Source: Halichoerus grypus | Lineage: Eukaryota; Chordata; Mammalia; Carnivora; Phocidae | DNA: 64,000 bases | Direction of reading: 5' to 3' | NCBI RefSeq assembly: GCF_964656455.1 | Contig: NC_135721.1 | Span: 53,761,530 to 53,825,529, forward strand | In this document: positions 46,346 to 58,135 of the stretch, piece after piece | How positions within the stretch are numbered: the stretch's first letter is position 1 | How the letters are laid out: each line of letters opens with the position of its first letter | Translations under genes and position numbers: made by a program | Notes under the pieces: generated by a model | What the model was told of the DNA's origin: nothing | What the model saw: the letters and a program-made list of their open reading frames with translations, nothing else | Database searches by the model: none

Positions 46346-48785
46346 TTTTTTTTTCATTTGAACAAGCATAAAGCAATTGAAACATTTTACAAACTTGGTT
46401 TGTAATTACAAATCCAAGCTTGAAAAGACATCTTTGGTGTTTTGTTTTAGTTAATAAATAATTTTTAAACATAATGTTACTTCTTTTAAAACTTGGATCC
46501 ACTCAAAGCATTTTTAACTCAGGGAAGAATATATTAAGGAAAATGTAGATTCTCTCAATCTGGGAACAAGGAGAGAATTTGGAGACTGTTGGAGTACTGA
46601 CTCACTTCACATAGCTTAAAATTATAAAGATGTATTGTTTTCATATACACTGTTAACTATAGATGAACCATCCTATATTGAAATGAAGATCGCATATAAA
46701 TTAATTTTGAAAGTGCCTCAATTAAAAAAAAATAGTGTTTTCAAACTTTTCCCTGGAAGAAATATGAGCCAGAAATATTGAGTTAAAACATGACTGACTG
46801 AAAATTTGCACTAATTTTTGTTCTGCTTTCTAGATGGTTCTTTCTTTGCCTGGGAAGGTTGCGTTCCCTTCCCTGGGCTGCAGCAAATTCCTCGAGTCCT
46901 CATCCTTCCTACTCCCCTTGCCCCTTCACCCCCTGCCCCCACTATTTGAGAAGATGTTGTGGTCCAGTGATCTGCAGAAAGTTAACAAGTGCTGAACAAG
47001 TGTGCAATCCATATGATCCCTTCAGTCCATTCGTTCCCCTAGACCTAAATATCCAGTTTCTTTCAGTAAGTACCATCCACTCCTTGTTTGAGGAGATGCC
47101 CATGAGTAAAACTCACTACTGCATGGCTCAAAATCTAAGGGGGCTTGTTAAATAGGTCTTTGGAGGGTTTCCCAGCTCTAGGTGGCTGGAGTGCCATATT
47201 TCCTCCACAAAAGCAGGTAGTCAACCAGGGTGTTTATTCACTGAAGGTCAGGCTTTTGTATTATGAAACTTCTAGCAGATGTGATAAGCAGTAAATTGCA
47301 AATCTATCACTTTTTTTCTTTTTTTTGCCCCAGAAATTGCGTGTGTATGAAATCAGCAGAATACTGCCTCTCTGTGATTTATGGCCCACTTTTGACCACC
47401 TCTTATCAGGTTCCCACAAGCCCTTTTCTGATGCAGCTCATGTCTGAATGACAATAGACAAACCAGTGCCATTATGCACCAAAATCTCTCTCTGCATTCT
47501 AGACACCAAGATTACATCTAGGGCATTGATTTATTGCTGCCTTCCCCCCCCCCCCCCCCACAGGGACCAGTTTGTTCAGCCTGAACAAGATCGACTATTA
47601 TTAAACAGAGCCAACAACTCTATGTGAACTTGGTAAAGAAATAATCATTTGCTCCTACCTTTCTAACAACGTGGGCATATAAGGAAATGCTTGAGTTTAA
47701 ATATTTTGACTGTTTATTTGTCTCCGCTTGTCTCTTTTTTAAGTATGCAAAATAAGATAAAACAGGCCTTTGGAAGAAGGGGACCTTTGTAGTTTCTCAG
47801 ATGTTGAAACACAATGTGCTTCTTTTTATGAACCACACTGAAATGATTACAAATCTCTGCTTTGGTGTGTATTTCTGAAACACCTACTGTATCTGTAGCA
47901 ATGAGGTTTTATGACAGCTTTAACAGTTTCTGCAAAATTTATATGTTCTACCAGTAGATCATTTTGGGGAGCGATATAAATTTTACAGCACATCAGAGTT
48001 TTATATCACCTACAAACGCCTGATGTAGGATTCACATTAAGCAGGCCCCACATCCACCCACAGTTTTCTATTCTTCAGGGTATTTATGTTTGCTAGGCAG
48101 AAGGGCCCTTCAACACTTCTCTCTTTACAAATGATCATTCCTCCTCCCTCGTTACCTTTCAGTTTAACATCATTCGGTCTATTTGTCTATGGGAGATTCA
48201 CTCCTGCTCTCATCAATTTACATAGTAGACAATCTCTGCACCAGCTCTGCTCTCTAAGGAGTGGGGTGTTGCTGGAGTTCCTGGAGCCCCTGGTGACCTG
48301 AGTGAGCTAAATGAAAACTGAAGAAGGAAATCTTTTTATATAGGGCTCTTATTTTTTTGAACCCCCTGTTTGTTCCTGTGGTTTGACATATGCCAGTGAA
48401 CTTACAAGTGGGCCTGGAACAGAATATTTACAACCATAACTGCCTTGAGAAATCGGGGCATGCTGTTGCTAGGTCTGTGGGAAAATTCTAGGGCCATGAT
48501 ACCGAAGATTTAGATACATTGAAATTAGGAAAGAATAGAATCAAATTCAGAATCAGTGTTGTAGTTGGTCCTTCTGTTGAGGTTCTTATCAGAATGCCAT
48601 TTTTGGAAAAATTTCTATCACCTCTGTTCACTGGGTCAGGAACTCCTGTCTTTAGTGTTTCTTCTTTACATGAGCCCTATTTTTGGTGCCTGGACACCTG
48701 GAAGTTTATCGTGTAGATACTGAATTATAATGAATGAAGAAAAGCATATATGTTGAGAAGCATAGTGGACATATATCGTTTGTCC
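46346..48785. other. Unassigned, repeat-poor non-coding DNA
   Basis: About 2.4 kb with a poly-C tract at 47545-47559 as the only simple repeat. Frames at 46859-47155 and 48086-48301 have no known motif. No gene supported. Confidence 0.45.
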
Positions 48786-49200
48786 TTTTCACTAGGAAAC
48801 TATCCTTTACCCCCTGCCCTGCCTCCACACCCCGTCCAAAAAAAAAAAAAAGTCTTGCTTAACCCATATAGTTTGAGTAGGAGTGAGCCTAGAACTTCAA
48901 CCCAAGGTGGTAGATTTGTGACTCAGGCCTACCAATCAAAGAGATTTTCTTTGTGTCTATGGAATCATGATCTAAGCAAATGCTATAGGCTCAGGGTCAC
49001 CAGTGGCCATCTCGGTGCTACATGGAGAAGACCTGTCCGAGACTGAAATGAAACAGATGCAAGCAGAGCCCAGAGATGGAGATAAAGTTCTAAGACCTGT
49101 TCTGTACATCTTAACGTGGCTCTGCCTAAGCCCTGTTCTTCTCAGACTCTTCATTTAGGGCAACTGATAAATTTTTTTTTTTTTTTTTTTGACTTAAGGT
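48786..49200 (+). mobile_element. Possible ancient LTR (MaLR/ERVL-like)
   Basis: 'gactcaggcctaccaatcaa', 'acatggagaagacctgtccg', 'agcagagcccagagatggag' and 'gcaactgataaattttttt' follow an old LTR-type repeat. It ends with a T-run at 49169-49190 and contains an A-run at 48839-48852. Confidence 0.5.
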
Positions 49201-49439
49201 AATACAAGGGACAGGGTAGGAATCAATTCAGACAAGCCATGTTACACTTTGGGCACCTCATGGTCTATACTTTTTACACGACAAATAAGGTCGTTTTTCT
49301 CTTTATGACTTGTGCTATAGCCATTTATAAGTTATGACATTGAGGAACAAGAAGTTAAAAAGCACAGTCTTACTAAAATACACAGTTGCTTCATCCTGGT
49401 GCCAATTTCTGTTTTCACTGGCCCAACAGACCAGTAGCG
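49201..49439. other. Unassigned DNA
   Basis: No recognisable repeat or gene. Confidence 0.45.
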
Positions 49440-50160
49440 ACAAGGAGGACAAGACCAGAGGCATCTGGATTTAATCTGGATTTAATCCGCAAGGAATAGG
49501 GAGCCAAGATAGGTGTTTGAGCAAAAGAGTAACAACTACAGATTTGCTCTCTATGAAGCTAAGACTTGCAACTGTGTGGAGAAGGGTTGGCAGTGGGGAG
49601 AGATTTGCAGAAGGCAGAGCCTTTAATCCAAGTAGAGAGGCGGTATTGGCCTCAGCTGAGGCAGTGACAGCAAAAAGTGGAAAGAAAGAATCTGCTTGGG
49701 GAAAGTTCCCGAGGTTAAATTGACAGAACTCAATGATTGAACTCATGCATCTAAGAATGGAAGTGTCAGAATTCCAGTAAAGAGGTAAATAGTGTTGATG
49801 TTACTGGTAACAAGAAGAAAAGGAAGCATGTATTGAACAGGTGGAAGGGATAAGGGATGGTAGTTTCCCATAGTAATTTTAACTGCAGTTGTAGCTTTAC
49901 TGCCCTCAGGATAACCAGGTGAACTTTGAAGTGTAGAGAGAAATTAAGGCTGAAAACTTAATGGGAGGAGACATGTGTGTACGATGGGTAGTCATGAGGA
50001 TGAATGCATTCATTTGTGGAAAATATACATGTAGAGCCAAAGGAGAGAGAAAGGCAGACCTGCAGGGGCAGCAACATTCAAGGGGTGGATTCAGTCTGAA
50101 GAAGGGGAAGAAACAGCAGAAGTAGTCAGAAGTGAAGCACATAACCAGGAGAGAGTAGGT
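49440..50160 (-). mobile_element. L2-type LINE, antisense
   Basis: 'tttgagcaaaagagtaacaa', 'tgcaactgtgtggagaaggg', 'gaggatgaatgcattcattt' and 'acattcaaggggtggattca' follow the reverse strand of the L2-like consensus in order. Old and diverged. A short tandem duplication (ctggatttaat, twice) is present at 49467-49488. Confidence 0.6.
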
Positions 50161-50559
50161 CCTCAGTGCTTAAAATGGAGAGCATTTTCACAAAGTAAGG
50201 AATAGTCTACAACTGCCTAATTTATGAACCAGTTTAGTGAGGAAATCACGGAACTTCTCAACTTATTTATAAATGAGGTGAAAACATCACTTACTGGACA
50301 GCTCTGGTGGGAAATGGCTGCCACAGCACTGGCGTTTTTGTTTTTGTTTTTGTTTTTTTTGAGGGAAAAAGTCCTTAGCTAGTGATAGCAACAAAGCTGA
50401 GAGTTCATTCAACATCAGTCAGCAAAATTTTTCCTGTCACTCCAGTTTTAGAATGTTCCTTTTCCTTCCCATTCAAATGTGATCAACCAATGGGCCACGC
50501 TCTACTTCTGATGACCTACTACGTATTCTTTTTCTCATACCTATGCATTTGTCTTCTCT
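50161..50559. other. Unassigned DNA
   Basis: Contains a (TTTTTG)n stretch at about 50336-50360. Nothing else recognised. Confidence 0.5.
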
Positions 50560-50800
50560 GGACCACTAACACCACTGATGTATTAATACTGACACGCATT
50601 TACATGCTAGTCACTGTTCTAAGCACATAGCATATATATTAATTTATTTAATACTCCCCAAAACTTTGTGATATAGATACCATCATTATTTCCCTTTTAT
50701 ATCTGAAGGCATTGAGATGCTGAGATGTTAAGTAACTTTTCCAAGTTCATACAACTTGAAACTGCCAGGGCCAGGATTTCAACTTGGGCCATCTGGCTTT
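50560..50800 (-). mobile_element. MIR
   Basis: 'agtcactgttctaagcacat', 'gatgttaagtaacttttcca' and 'gggccaggatttcaacttgg' follow the MIR reverse strand. Confidence 0.85.
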
Positions 50801-50964
50801 TTTAGTACATCGATCACATATCTGTGTTCTGTTTTGTGCATGTGTGCGTGCGTGTATGTGTGTATGTGTATGTGTTATATAGTGACTTTCCAAATAGTTT
50901 TCAAATCTTTTGATAGTAATTCCAAGATCTTCTACTTATTTGAATTATTCTTTGAATTCAGTGA

Positions 50965-51185
50965 TAATAACTAATGCTTATTTAAGTTCTTATTAGGTTT
51001 TCAGTCCTGTGCTAAGTATAGTATATATTTCATTTAGTTAACTCCAAAGATGTGGATGGAGGTCATTATTATTTTGCTTTTACAAATGGGAAATTTGAAG
51101 CTTGAGAGGATTAAATAACTTTCCTAAAGCCACACAGTCAGTGGGTGGTACAGCTAGGATTTAAACTCACGTGAGCACTAACCTC
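50965..51185 (-). mobile_element. MIR
   Basis: 'tcctgtgctaagtatagtat', 'gaggtcattattattttgct', 'taactttcctaaagccacac' and 'tacagctaggatttaaactc' give a clear second MIR in the same orientation 165 bp downstream of the first. Confidence 0.87.
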
Positions 51186-53589
51186 TTGACTATATTCCTT
51201 CACACGGAGTTGCTTATATGAGTAAGCTCAATAAATGGAGAACTTACTGACTTACTATAATCATGCATGAGGCTGCAGGGGTGGAAACTCACTCTCTTAA
51301 TGCAGTCCTGCTTGCTGGCCATGTCTCATTTCCCATGTATTTTCTATCTTATGGGGAACTTCTGAACAGGGCTACCATTGAGCATTAGTTTCAAAACTAC
51401 ATTGGAAGTTCAATTATCTGACCAAATCAGAGCTCAAAAGTGTTCAGGCATGTAGTGAGTTTGACTAATACAGTTTGAAGATTAAAAAAAAAAGGAACAA
51501 TGAGAGAAATTTTCAATTTCAGCATGTCAGGGCATAAAAGGTGAAGGAAATTGGCTTTAGGGAGTCATTTGAATAATGGGACAGTTCAAATAAAAGATGT
51601 TCACATTACTGAGTTTGCACTGTTACTTAACCTACCATAGAGAGAGCTGCACTCCAGAGCATTTGCTTCAGCACTAGGCACCCTCTCTCAAAATTCAAGT
51701 CAGCCATGCTCCCTTCTTCAGCTTGTTAGACCTCATTTTCATCCCTTTAAAAGGCTTGCATAGTTTTAAATCACCTTTCAGATGAGGAAAACTTCTGAGT
51801 TATTTTTTTTTTTTTGTAACATGTTAAGTTATACAGTAGCCAAAAATAAAATCCCTCTCAGTTGATCTCCTTCTCCAAGTTGAGACCACATTGTCATTCT
51901 TCTTTGAACAGAAGCCCTAGAAATAGTAAAAGCAAGAATAATTGATGGTTTGCCTCCCAAGTCCCCTCTCAAAGCCTTAGTGTCCTATTCGGTGATATGC
52001 CTGAAGCACAGTCCAGAGGCTTGCGCTTACCCAGGTCTATCAAGGACTGGTGGAAAGAAGTGGGGACAGAGGTGTTCTGGCTTTCCTGATGTGGAAATCC
52101 AGGATTTGATTTATCCCTGCTGTGTACCGCCCCACTTCCAGGGCATGGCATGCATCATACTTAGGGTAACAGAAGAGGGCATTTGATCAGTCTCCTCTGG
52201 ACTATGTAGTCTATATAGATACTCTTCTAGCATAAAATTATTTGTCAGGATGGAATCTCTGATTCTCTCATAAATGCTCCAGCTGCAGGATCTGAATATT
52301 TCCACCCATATGAAATGAAATGACTGAAACCTAGAATAAGAACGAACCCTGGAAGAGAAAAGAAAAGGAAAAAAAAAACTGTTCTAAAAGGAGCTGAAAA
52401 ACTAGAGGTTGGCTGCTGGGTGGGAAGGTCCAAAGAAAGAGGGATTGTTCTTTTCTGATCTCAGCAATTTTGGGTATATGGGGTTTCCTGGAAAACAGGC
52501 CATAAAGTTCACCCTCATACACTGAGAAACAAGAGGGGCCAGTTGAAGAGGAGCCATTTTCATTCCTTCACTTCTGCTTTGCTTCCTATAGATTCTGTGG
52601 CTTAGAAGACATGAGAAAAGAAGGGAAGGGAAGGGAAGGGAAAAGAAAAAAAGAAAAGAAAGAGAAAAGAAAAGAAGAGAAAAGAGAGAAAAAAAAGAAA
52701 TTGACCCTGGCGTTTTCTCTGCACAAAGATAAAATGCATTTTCTACTTCTTCCATTTAGAGAGATTATTTAAAATTTGTTCTAAGATATTCAAAGTCCTT
52801 AAAGAAAAAAATGTAACTCTAAGCTTCTCTTAATTCTTTGTATTACTACAGTGGGATTTTGAGCATAGTCTGCCCTTTGATTTAGGACAGCGTATTAATA
52901 GTCCTTTTAGTTATGAAGAACTGTGCATAGTAAATGAATAGGAATTCAAGAATTCTCTCTGAAGACTAAAAGAGAAATAGGGTGGGGTCCTTTGGTCTTC
53001 AAAAAGTGTGAAGAGATGGAAAAGAAAGATGAACAGCCTCACCTTTGCAATGGGTCAGCCAGCTGGGTCCTAAGAGAAATGAGCAGCCATGGAGAAAATA
53101 GTTGATTAACTTTAGGACTAGCGATGCCTGCTGTTGTCTCACATACCATGAAAGAAACTCCCTTTGTTATCCCCAACCCCTTATTGAAAATTTTTTTTAC
53201 AATGGCCCATGTTAGACACTGAGGTTGGTGGGGTTGATGAGTGTGAAGTGCTCATTCTTAGGATGGGTCAAGGAAGGGAAACGTAGCTTCCACACATCAC
53301 ACCTGTTTTGAGGCTAGCAAGGTGCCAGCAGTGTCACTTTGAGGAAAAGCAGCAGTCCTGCATTTCCAGGGGGTGCCTAGCAGTCAAAGTCTCTGAAAAC
53401 CGAGGCAACCTGGCAGGGACCACTGGGAGTCAGTGAGAACAGAGCACAGGTCATATGTGAACTGACTCCATGAGGAGATGCAAGATAAACTCCACTTTTC
53501 CTAAATATAAAGGCAGATGGGATAATGGAATGGGGGAGCAGTAGGCTAGATCCTGCTAATATGTGGCTTTGGACAAACCAGATGGCAGA
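51186..53589. other. Unassigned non-coding DNA with a polypurine tract
   Basis: No recognisable transposon. The open frames at 51950-52755 on both strands are overlapping and motif-free; one long minus frame only reads the polypurine tract as a Ser/Phe/Leu-rich peptide. Confidence 0.45.
52616..52699. repeat. Polypurine (GGAA/GAAA)n tract
   Basis: About 84 bases are almost all A or G on the plus strand, starting with (AAGGG)n units and grading into AAAG/AAAAG units. Confidence 0.93.
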
Positions 53590-53594
53590 TAATT

Positions 53595-53774
53595 GAGTTA
53601 TAATTCATCCAATAAGTGTTTATTGAGCACCTGTTACATGGCAGGCACTGTGCCAGGTGCTAGGGATATAAAACCCAATTACACAAGCAGTATCCTCAAG
53701 AAGTGTACGTCTAGAGAAGAAGACATGCACATGGGTCGACAATTACCCAACGGTGAGTTGAATAGGATGATGAC
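53595..53774 (-). mobile_element. L2 3' end
   Basis: 'ataagtgtttattgagcacc', 'ggcaggcactgtgccaggtg' and 'ctagggatataaaacccaat' are the reverse complement of the L2 3' end. Confidence 0.7.
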
Positions 53775-53955
53775 TATAACGCTGATGACAGCCATCACTT
53801 ACTGGTGTTTGGCATTGAGCCAAGTGCCTTTCATGTTCTACAACATTTACCCTTCCCAGTGACTCAATGTGGAAGGTCTTTTTAGTAGCCCCATCTTGCA
53901 GATGAGGAAGCTGAGACTTAGAGAACTAACTTTTTTGGGTCCAAGTTCATAATGC
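53775..53955 (-). mobile_element. MIR, probably inside L2
   Basis: 'gccatcacttactggtgttt', 'cccatcttgcagatgaggaa' and 'gctgagacttagagaactaa' mark a reverse MIR between two L2-like pieces. Confidence 0.78.
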
Positions 53956-53984
53956 TTATATATTTCCTAATTAGAGTGTGAAAC

Positions 53985-54605
53985 CTCATGGTCTAATCCC
54001 AGAGTTTGTACATTTCACGGGGGTGCTATGGGAGCCTGGAGGGAGGAGCAGATGCATCAGTCAGTCATGAAGGCTTTAAAGCAAGAGGAGAGATAATATT
54101 TAACTTGATAGTAAAATATAAGTCACTTCTTCATTAAGGATGTTGAGGGGTGGGGGTGGGGAAAGAACATGTATGCAAGTTGCAGGCAAAGGGAGTGACA
54201 TGTACTCCTTCAGGTAGGTGTGAAACACCAAGCTACACTGGCAGTGCTTTACTTTGGTTAGAATACAGTGGTCAAAGGGTGTGGGGTGGGGGGAGAAGAG
54301 GGACCCATGGTACATGAGCCTAGAGTGGTACGTGGGTTCTCTTCATGGAGGGCATGGTGTGCCTAGTCAAGGAGTTTGACGTATACTATAAAGGCTTAAA
54401 ATCCACGGAAGCATCTTAAGGAGTAAGATAGTCTAATCAGATTCTGATGGCAGAGGCCGTGTTGACAGCACTGAGAGGAATGGGAGTTGGTGGGGAGGGA
54501 GGAGTTAGGGAGTCTAGTTAGGAAGGTGATGCTCCCATTGATTTCACCTATGTGGTTACACCCAAGAAGTGAGACAGAAGGCAAAGTTTGAGAAAGTAAG
54601 AAAAT
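53985..54605 (-). mobile_element. L2-type LINE, antisense
   Basis: 'gggggtgctatgggagcctg', 'gcaggcaaagggagtgacat', 'agatagtctaatcagattct' and 'gttagggagtctagttagga' follow the same L2-like reverse strand as 53595-53774, so the two are probably one copy split by the MIR. Confidence 0.55.
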
Positions 54606-54834
54606 AGAACAAGAGGACAGTTGTTATAGAAAGTGATTTACAGAGAGCCCCAAGGTACAGAAGTGCCTTCATACCCCTTTTCACCCGCCCAGGACCAGGT
54701 CAACAAGGTCCTAGGATATTATAGAGTTGGGTATCAACCTTGGGACCTGGCCTACTTCCTAGCATATCTCCTCATTGTTTCAACAGACCCAATCTGGAGG
54801 CCAGAGAAGAAAAATGAACACAGGCACCTGCAGT

Positions 54835-55090
54835 GCAGAAGTCAAAAGCTCATGTTCTGGGGTCAAACTTCTTACATTTAAATCCTATCCCTACTCCTCA
54901 CTGTGTACTCACAGACAGTTGTTTTTGTTTTTGGGTTTTTTTTTTTTTTTTTTTTTTTTTAACCTCCCTATGCTTTAGTTTTCTTATCTATAAAATGGGG
55001 TAATAATAATAACAATAGCACTTCATAAGATGGGTAAGAATTTCATGAAATAATAAATACAAAGCACTAGGATACTGCCTGGTGGATGGA
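54835..55090 (+). mobile_element. MIR split by a T-run
   Basis: 'tgttctggggtcaaacttct', 'gctttagttttcttatctat', 'aaaatggggtaataataata' and 'actaggatactgcctggtgg' follow MIR sense. A T25 run at 54936-54960 sits where MIR normally reads the 'gggcaagttacttaacctc' segment. Confidence 0.85.
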
Positions 55091-56703
55091 AAAAGTTAGC
55101 AATTATTTTCCAGATAACCACAGGCCTGATTTCTGGGGGTTCTCCTTTTCCTGCCAAGCAGGGAAGTGGCTGTCTGAGTCTGAAGCCAAGGCATTTTGGC
55201 TTGAGGAAACATTTTCCAAGGGTTCTTCAAGCTCTCCAGCTCTCTTACGGAGGCCTCCACACTTCCTATAGAAGAACAGGAAGCTGTCCCTTGGCCCCAG
55301 TGTACTCACTATTCGGGATGACTTTTCACCACCAATGAATCCCAGGCTCTTGGACAAGCTTCACAGAAACTCATTTTTCTATGAAGCTTAACAGTCAGGC
55401 TAAATACAACTAATTCTGATTAAAAAAAAAAAAAAAAAAGGAAGGCAGATGGAAGCCTGTATTCTAGACATGTCTTGAGCAATGAGAAATTGTTGTTTGG
55501 GCCATGAAATTCTCTGCTGCCTTCCTTTGGTTAATAAATCAAAATCAAAGCGGACCCACTGATCTGAAGCACCCATCCTATTTTGTGACCTAATATACTC
55601 AACAGCTTAGGGTTTTCCCTCATCCACCATTCAGAAAGTCCTGGACTGAATAGGTCAAACAAAGAGATGAGTGTGAAACCAGGAGTGGGGCGGATTTTTG
55701 AGGACTTGTATAGTTGTAGAGTCTCCAGGACTGAACTCCTTTGTAAATTATCCCCAGCTGTGCACTACAGTTCATTCAAGTCTCAAAATGTTCTTCAGGA
55801 TCTTTGTATGCCCCAAATTTCACCAGTCACCTTTAATATTGGCTTCCAGAACATGAATTAGCCTGGAAGATCATAAAGATCACTGCTTCTCACAGGCTAG
55901 CACTTGTTTGACACCATCACCACAATATGGACATGTTTCCTTCTGCAGTCACAATCCCATTTATGGGGAAAGGGACATTCATGGTTCATCTTGTGCCTGG
56001 AATTGGTGGTTCCATTTCTTTAACTGCCATAACTCTGCTTATTAACAAATTCTTTCTTCTCTAAGGCTCCCAGCCCCTGCCTTCTAACTATAGCCCATGT
56101 TCCATTCCAGCTCTGAAAATACTTTTAAATTCTGTACAGCTGTATCCACCTCTGTACTGCTTATCACACAGAGGAGAAATGCATGATAAGGAATGAGCAT
56201 ATCAACAGGCCCTAGCCAAGAATTTCCATTTCTGAATATCCTGTAGCCAGAATTTGCCCAACCATATGGCCACTGTGGAATTACTATACATATTGCTATG
56301 ATCTATTCAAAGGACTCTGCTTCACAGCTATCCCTCCATCTTCACTTTCTCTGAGATCCCAAGTCCACTGCCATCTTAGCAAGTGTACCCTAATTAGAAA
56401 AGCCATAAGCCTCTCAAGAAGGCCTACATGATAGTCTTCAATATGCAAGAGAAGAGCATAAAGATATGACAACTAGCCTGGAATACTTGGGAATGACTTC
56501 CAAGTGAGTACATGTACACACATCACTAGCCTCTACTAAGAGACTAGATTGTAGACCCAAAAATAAACAAGCAGACAAACAAAACACAAAAATTCATCCT
56601 TAGCTGCCAGTCTGTAGTCCCTAATCTAAACCAACTGAGTCATTTTACAAATTAGTGTAAAAAGTTATGGAACTTTCCTGAAGTATTCTAGATGATATTT
56701 AGT
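55091..56703. other. Unassigned non-coding DNA
   Basis: Only an A18 run at 55422-55439 stands out. No transposon or gene recognised. Confidence 0.5.
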
Positions 56704-56715
56704 GCATTGACTTTT

Positions 56716-57328
56716 CCCCCAGCTTTACTTAGGTATAAATGAAAAGTTAAAATTGTATATATTTAAGGTGTACAATGTGATGTTTGCTTTACATACATAT
56801 AATGACATGATTACCACAATCAAGCTAATTAACTTATCCATCACCTCATAGAGTCACCATTTTTTAAGTAAGAATAGTTAAGATCTACTATTTTAGCAAA
56901 TTTCAAGTATATAATACAGCTTTATTAACTATAGTTACAGTGCTGTGCATTAGCACTCTGCTTCTATGGGTTCAAATTTTTTTAGATTCTACATATAAGT
57001 GAGATCATACAGTATTTGTTTTTATTTGTTTTATTCACTGAGCATAATGTCCTCCAGTTTCATCCATATTGTTGAAAATGACATGGTTTCCTTCTTTTTT
57101 AAGGCTGAATAATATTCCATTATATATATATATATATATATGTATATATTCCATTATATGTATATACATATATCTCACACATTTTCTTTATTCATCTGTT
57201 GATAGATACTTAGCTTGTTTCCATATCTTGGCTATTGTGAGTAATGCTGCAGTGAATTTGGAAATGTAGATATCTCTTCAAGACATTGATTTCATTTCTT
57301 TTGTATATATACCCAGAAGTGGTAAACA
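56716..57328 (-). mobile_element. L1MA-like 3' end, 5'-truncated
   Basis: 'tttaaggtgtacaatgtgat', 'agattctacatataagtgag' and 'gaataatattccattatata' are L1 3' UTR and ORF2 tail in reverse. An exact 11-bp target repeat (cattgactttt) lies at 56705-56715 and 57329-57339. A (TA)n tract at 57121-57140 is internal. Confidence 0.9.
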
Positions 57329-57444
57329 CATTGACTTTTAAAGTTATTTAAAAGCAGCATATTACACCTACATGGAAATATACATCTTAAAAATACAGTA
57401 ACAAATTCTCCTCCTCCCCCCTCCCCCCCTTCTTTTTATGGTAG

Positions 57445-57730
57445 TTATTCTTTCAACAAATATTTATTGAGGGCCAGGTTCTGGTGGAGAAGAACATCAC
57501 CATTCATCTTAAGAAACTCAACAGCCTAACTGGAAAGACATGATCCACTGTGATATGAGCTTTATAAGAGAACAGATGAAGTGTGAAAAATTTTGTGCTC
57601 ATGTAGGGGAGTCAGTGGGAAAATCACATGTTCTGTATCTACCAGTGTAAGTAGATGGTCACCAGATACTTAAGGGCATTCCAGGAAGAGAGAATGGTAA
57701 AAACAAAGATGTGGAGACTGGAAAGAGGAA
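57445..57730 (-). mobile_element. L2-type fragment
   Basis: 'tcaacaaatatttattgagg' is the reverse L2 terminus; 'gggcattccaggaagagaga' near 57674 matches a more internal L2-like phrase. Middle weakly preserved. Confidence 0.55.
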
Positions 57731-57734
57731 GGTA

Positions 57735-58135
57735 TCTATTAGTTAGGGTATAAAGCTAAGCCATTGTAATAAAAGAGACTGATATATAGAGTGACTCAAA
57801 CAAGATAGCAGTGTATTTATTTCTCTGTTCAGATGTAGGCGGGCAGTCTGGAGCCAGTAGACATGAGGTCAGCAGAGTTTCAGATTCCTTTTTTCTTTGT
57901 TTGCCATTTGCCAGCGATCACCAACATGAGGGCTATGTTCCAGCCCATAGGAAAAGAAGAGAAGTGGAACATAAGCAATTTCCTCTTTATACAACATGAC
58001 CAAGAGGTTGTACGTAGAACTTCCACTCACATCCCATTTGTTGAACTTAATAACATCAAATTTCAAGGAAGCCTGGGAAGTGTAGTTTCTAGCTGGGCCA
58101 CCACAGCCAGCTAAGACTCAAGGGGTTTTATTATG
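57735..58135 (+). mobile_element. Ancient interspersed repeat, family uncertain
   Basis: 'actcaaacaagatagcagtg', 'tatttatttctctgttcaga' and 'aagcctgggaagtgtagttt' then 'ctagctgggccaccacagcc' match a familiar old mammalian repeat, probably an LTR. I cannot name the family with confidence. Confidence 0.45.

Noticed and set aside
47545..47559. G-quadruplex from the poly-C tract
   Set aside because: It is a single homopolymer run with no four-tract arrangement, so it is recorded only as a simple repeat.
52402..52755. 117-codon minus-strand Ser/Phe/Leu-rich frame
   Set aside because: Its core is the complement of the polypurine tract; no domain and no conservation evidence.
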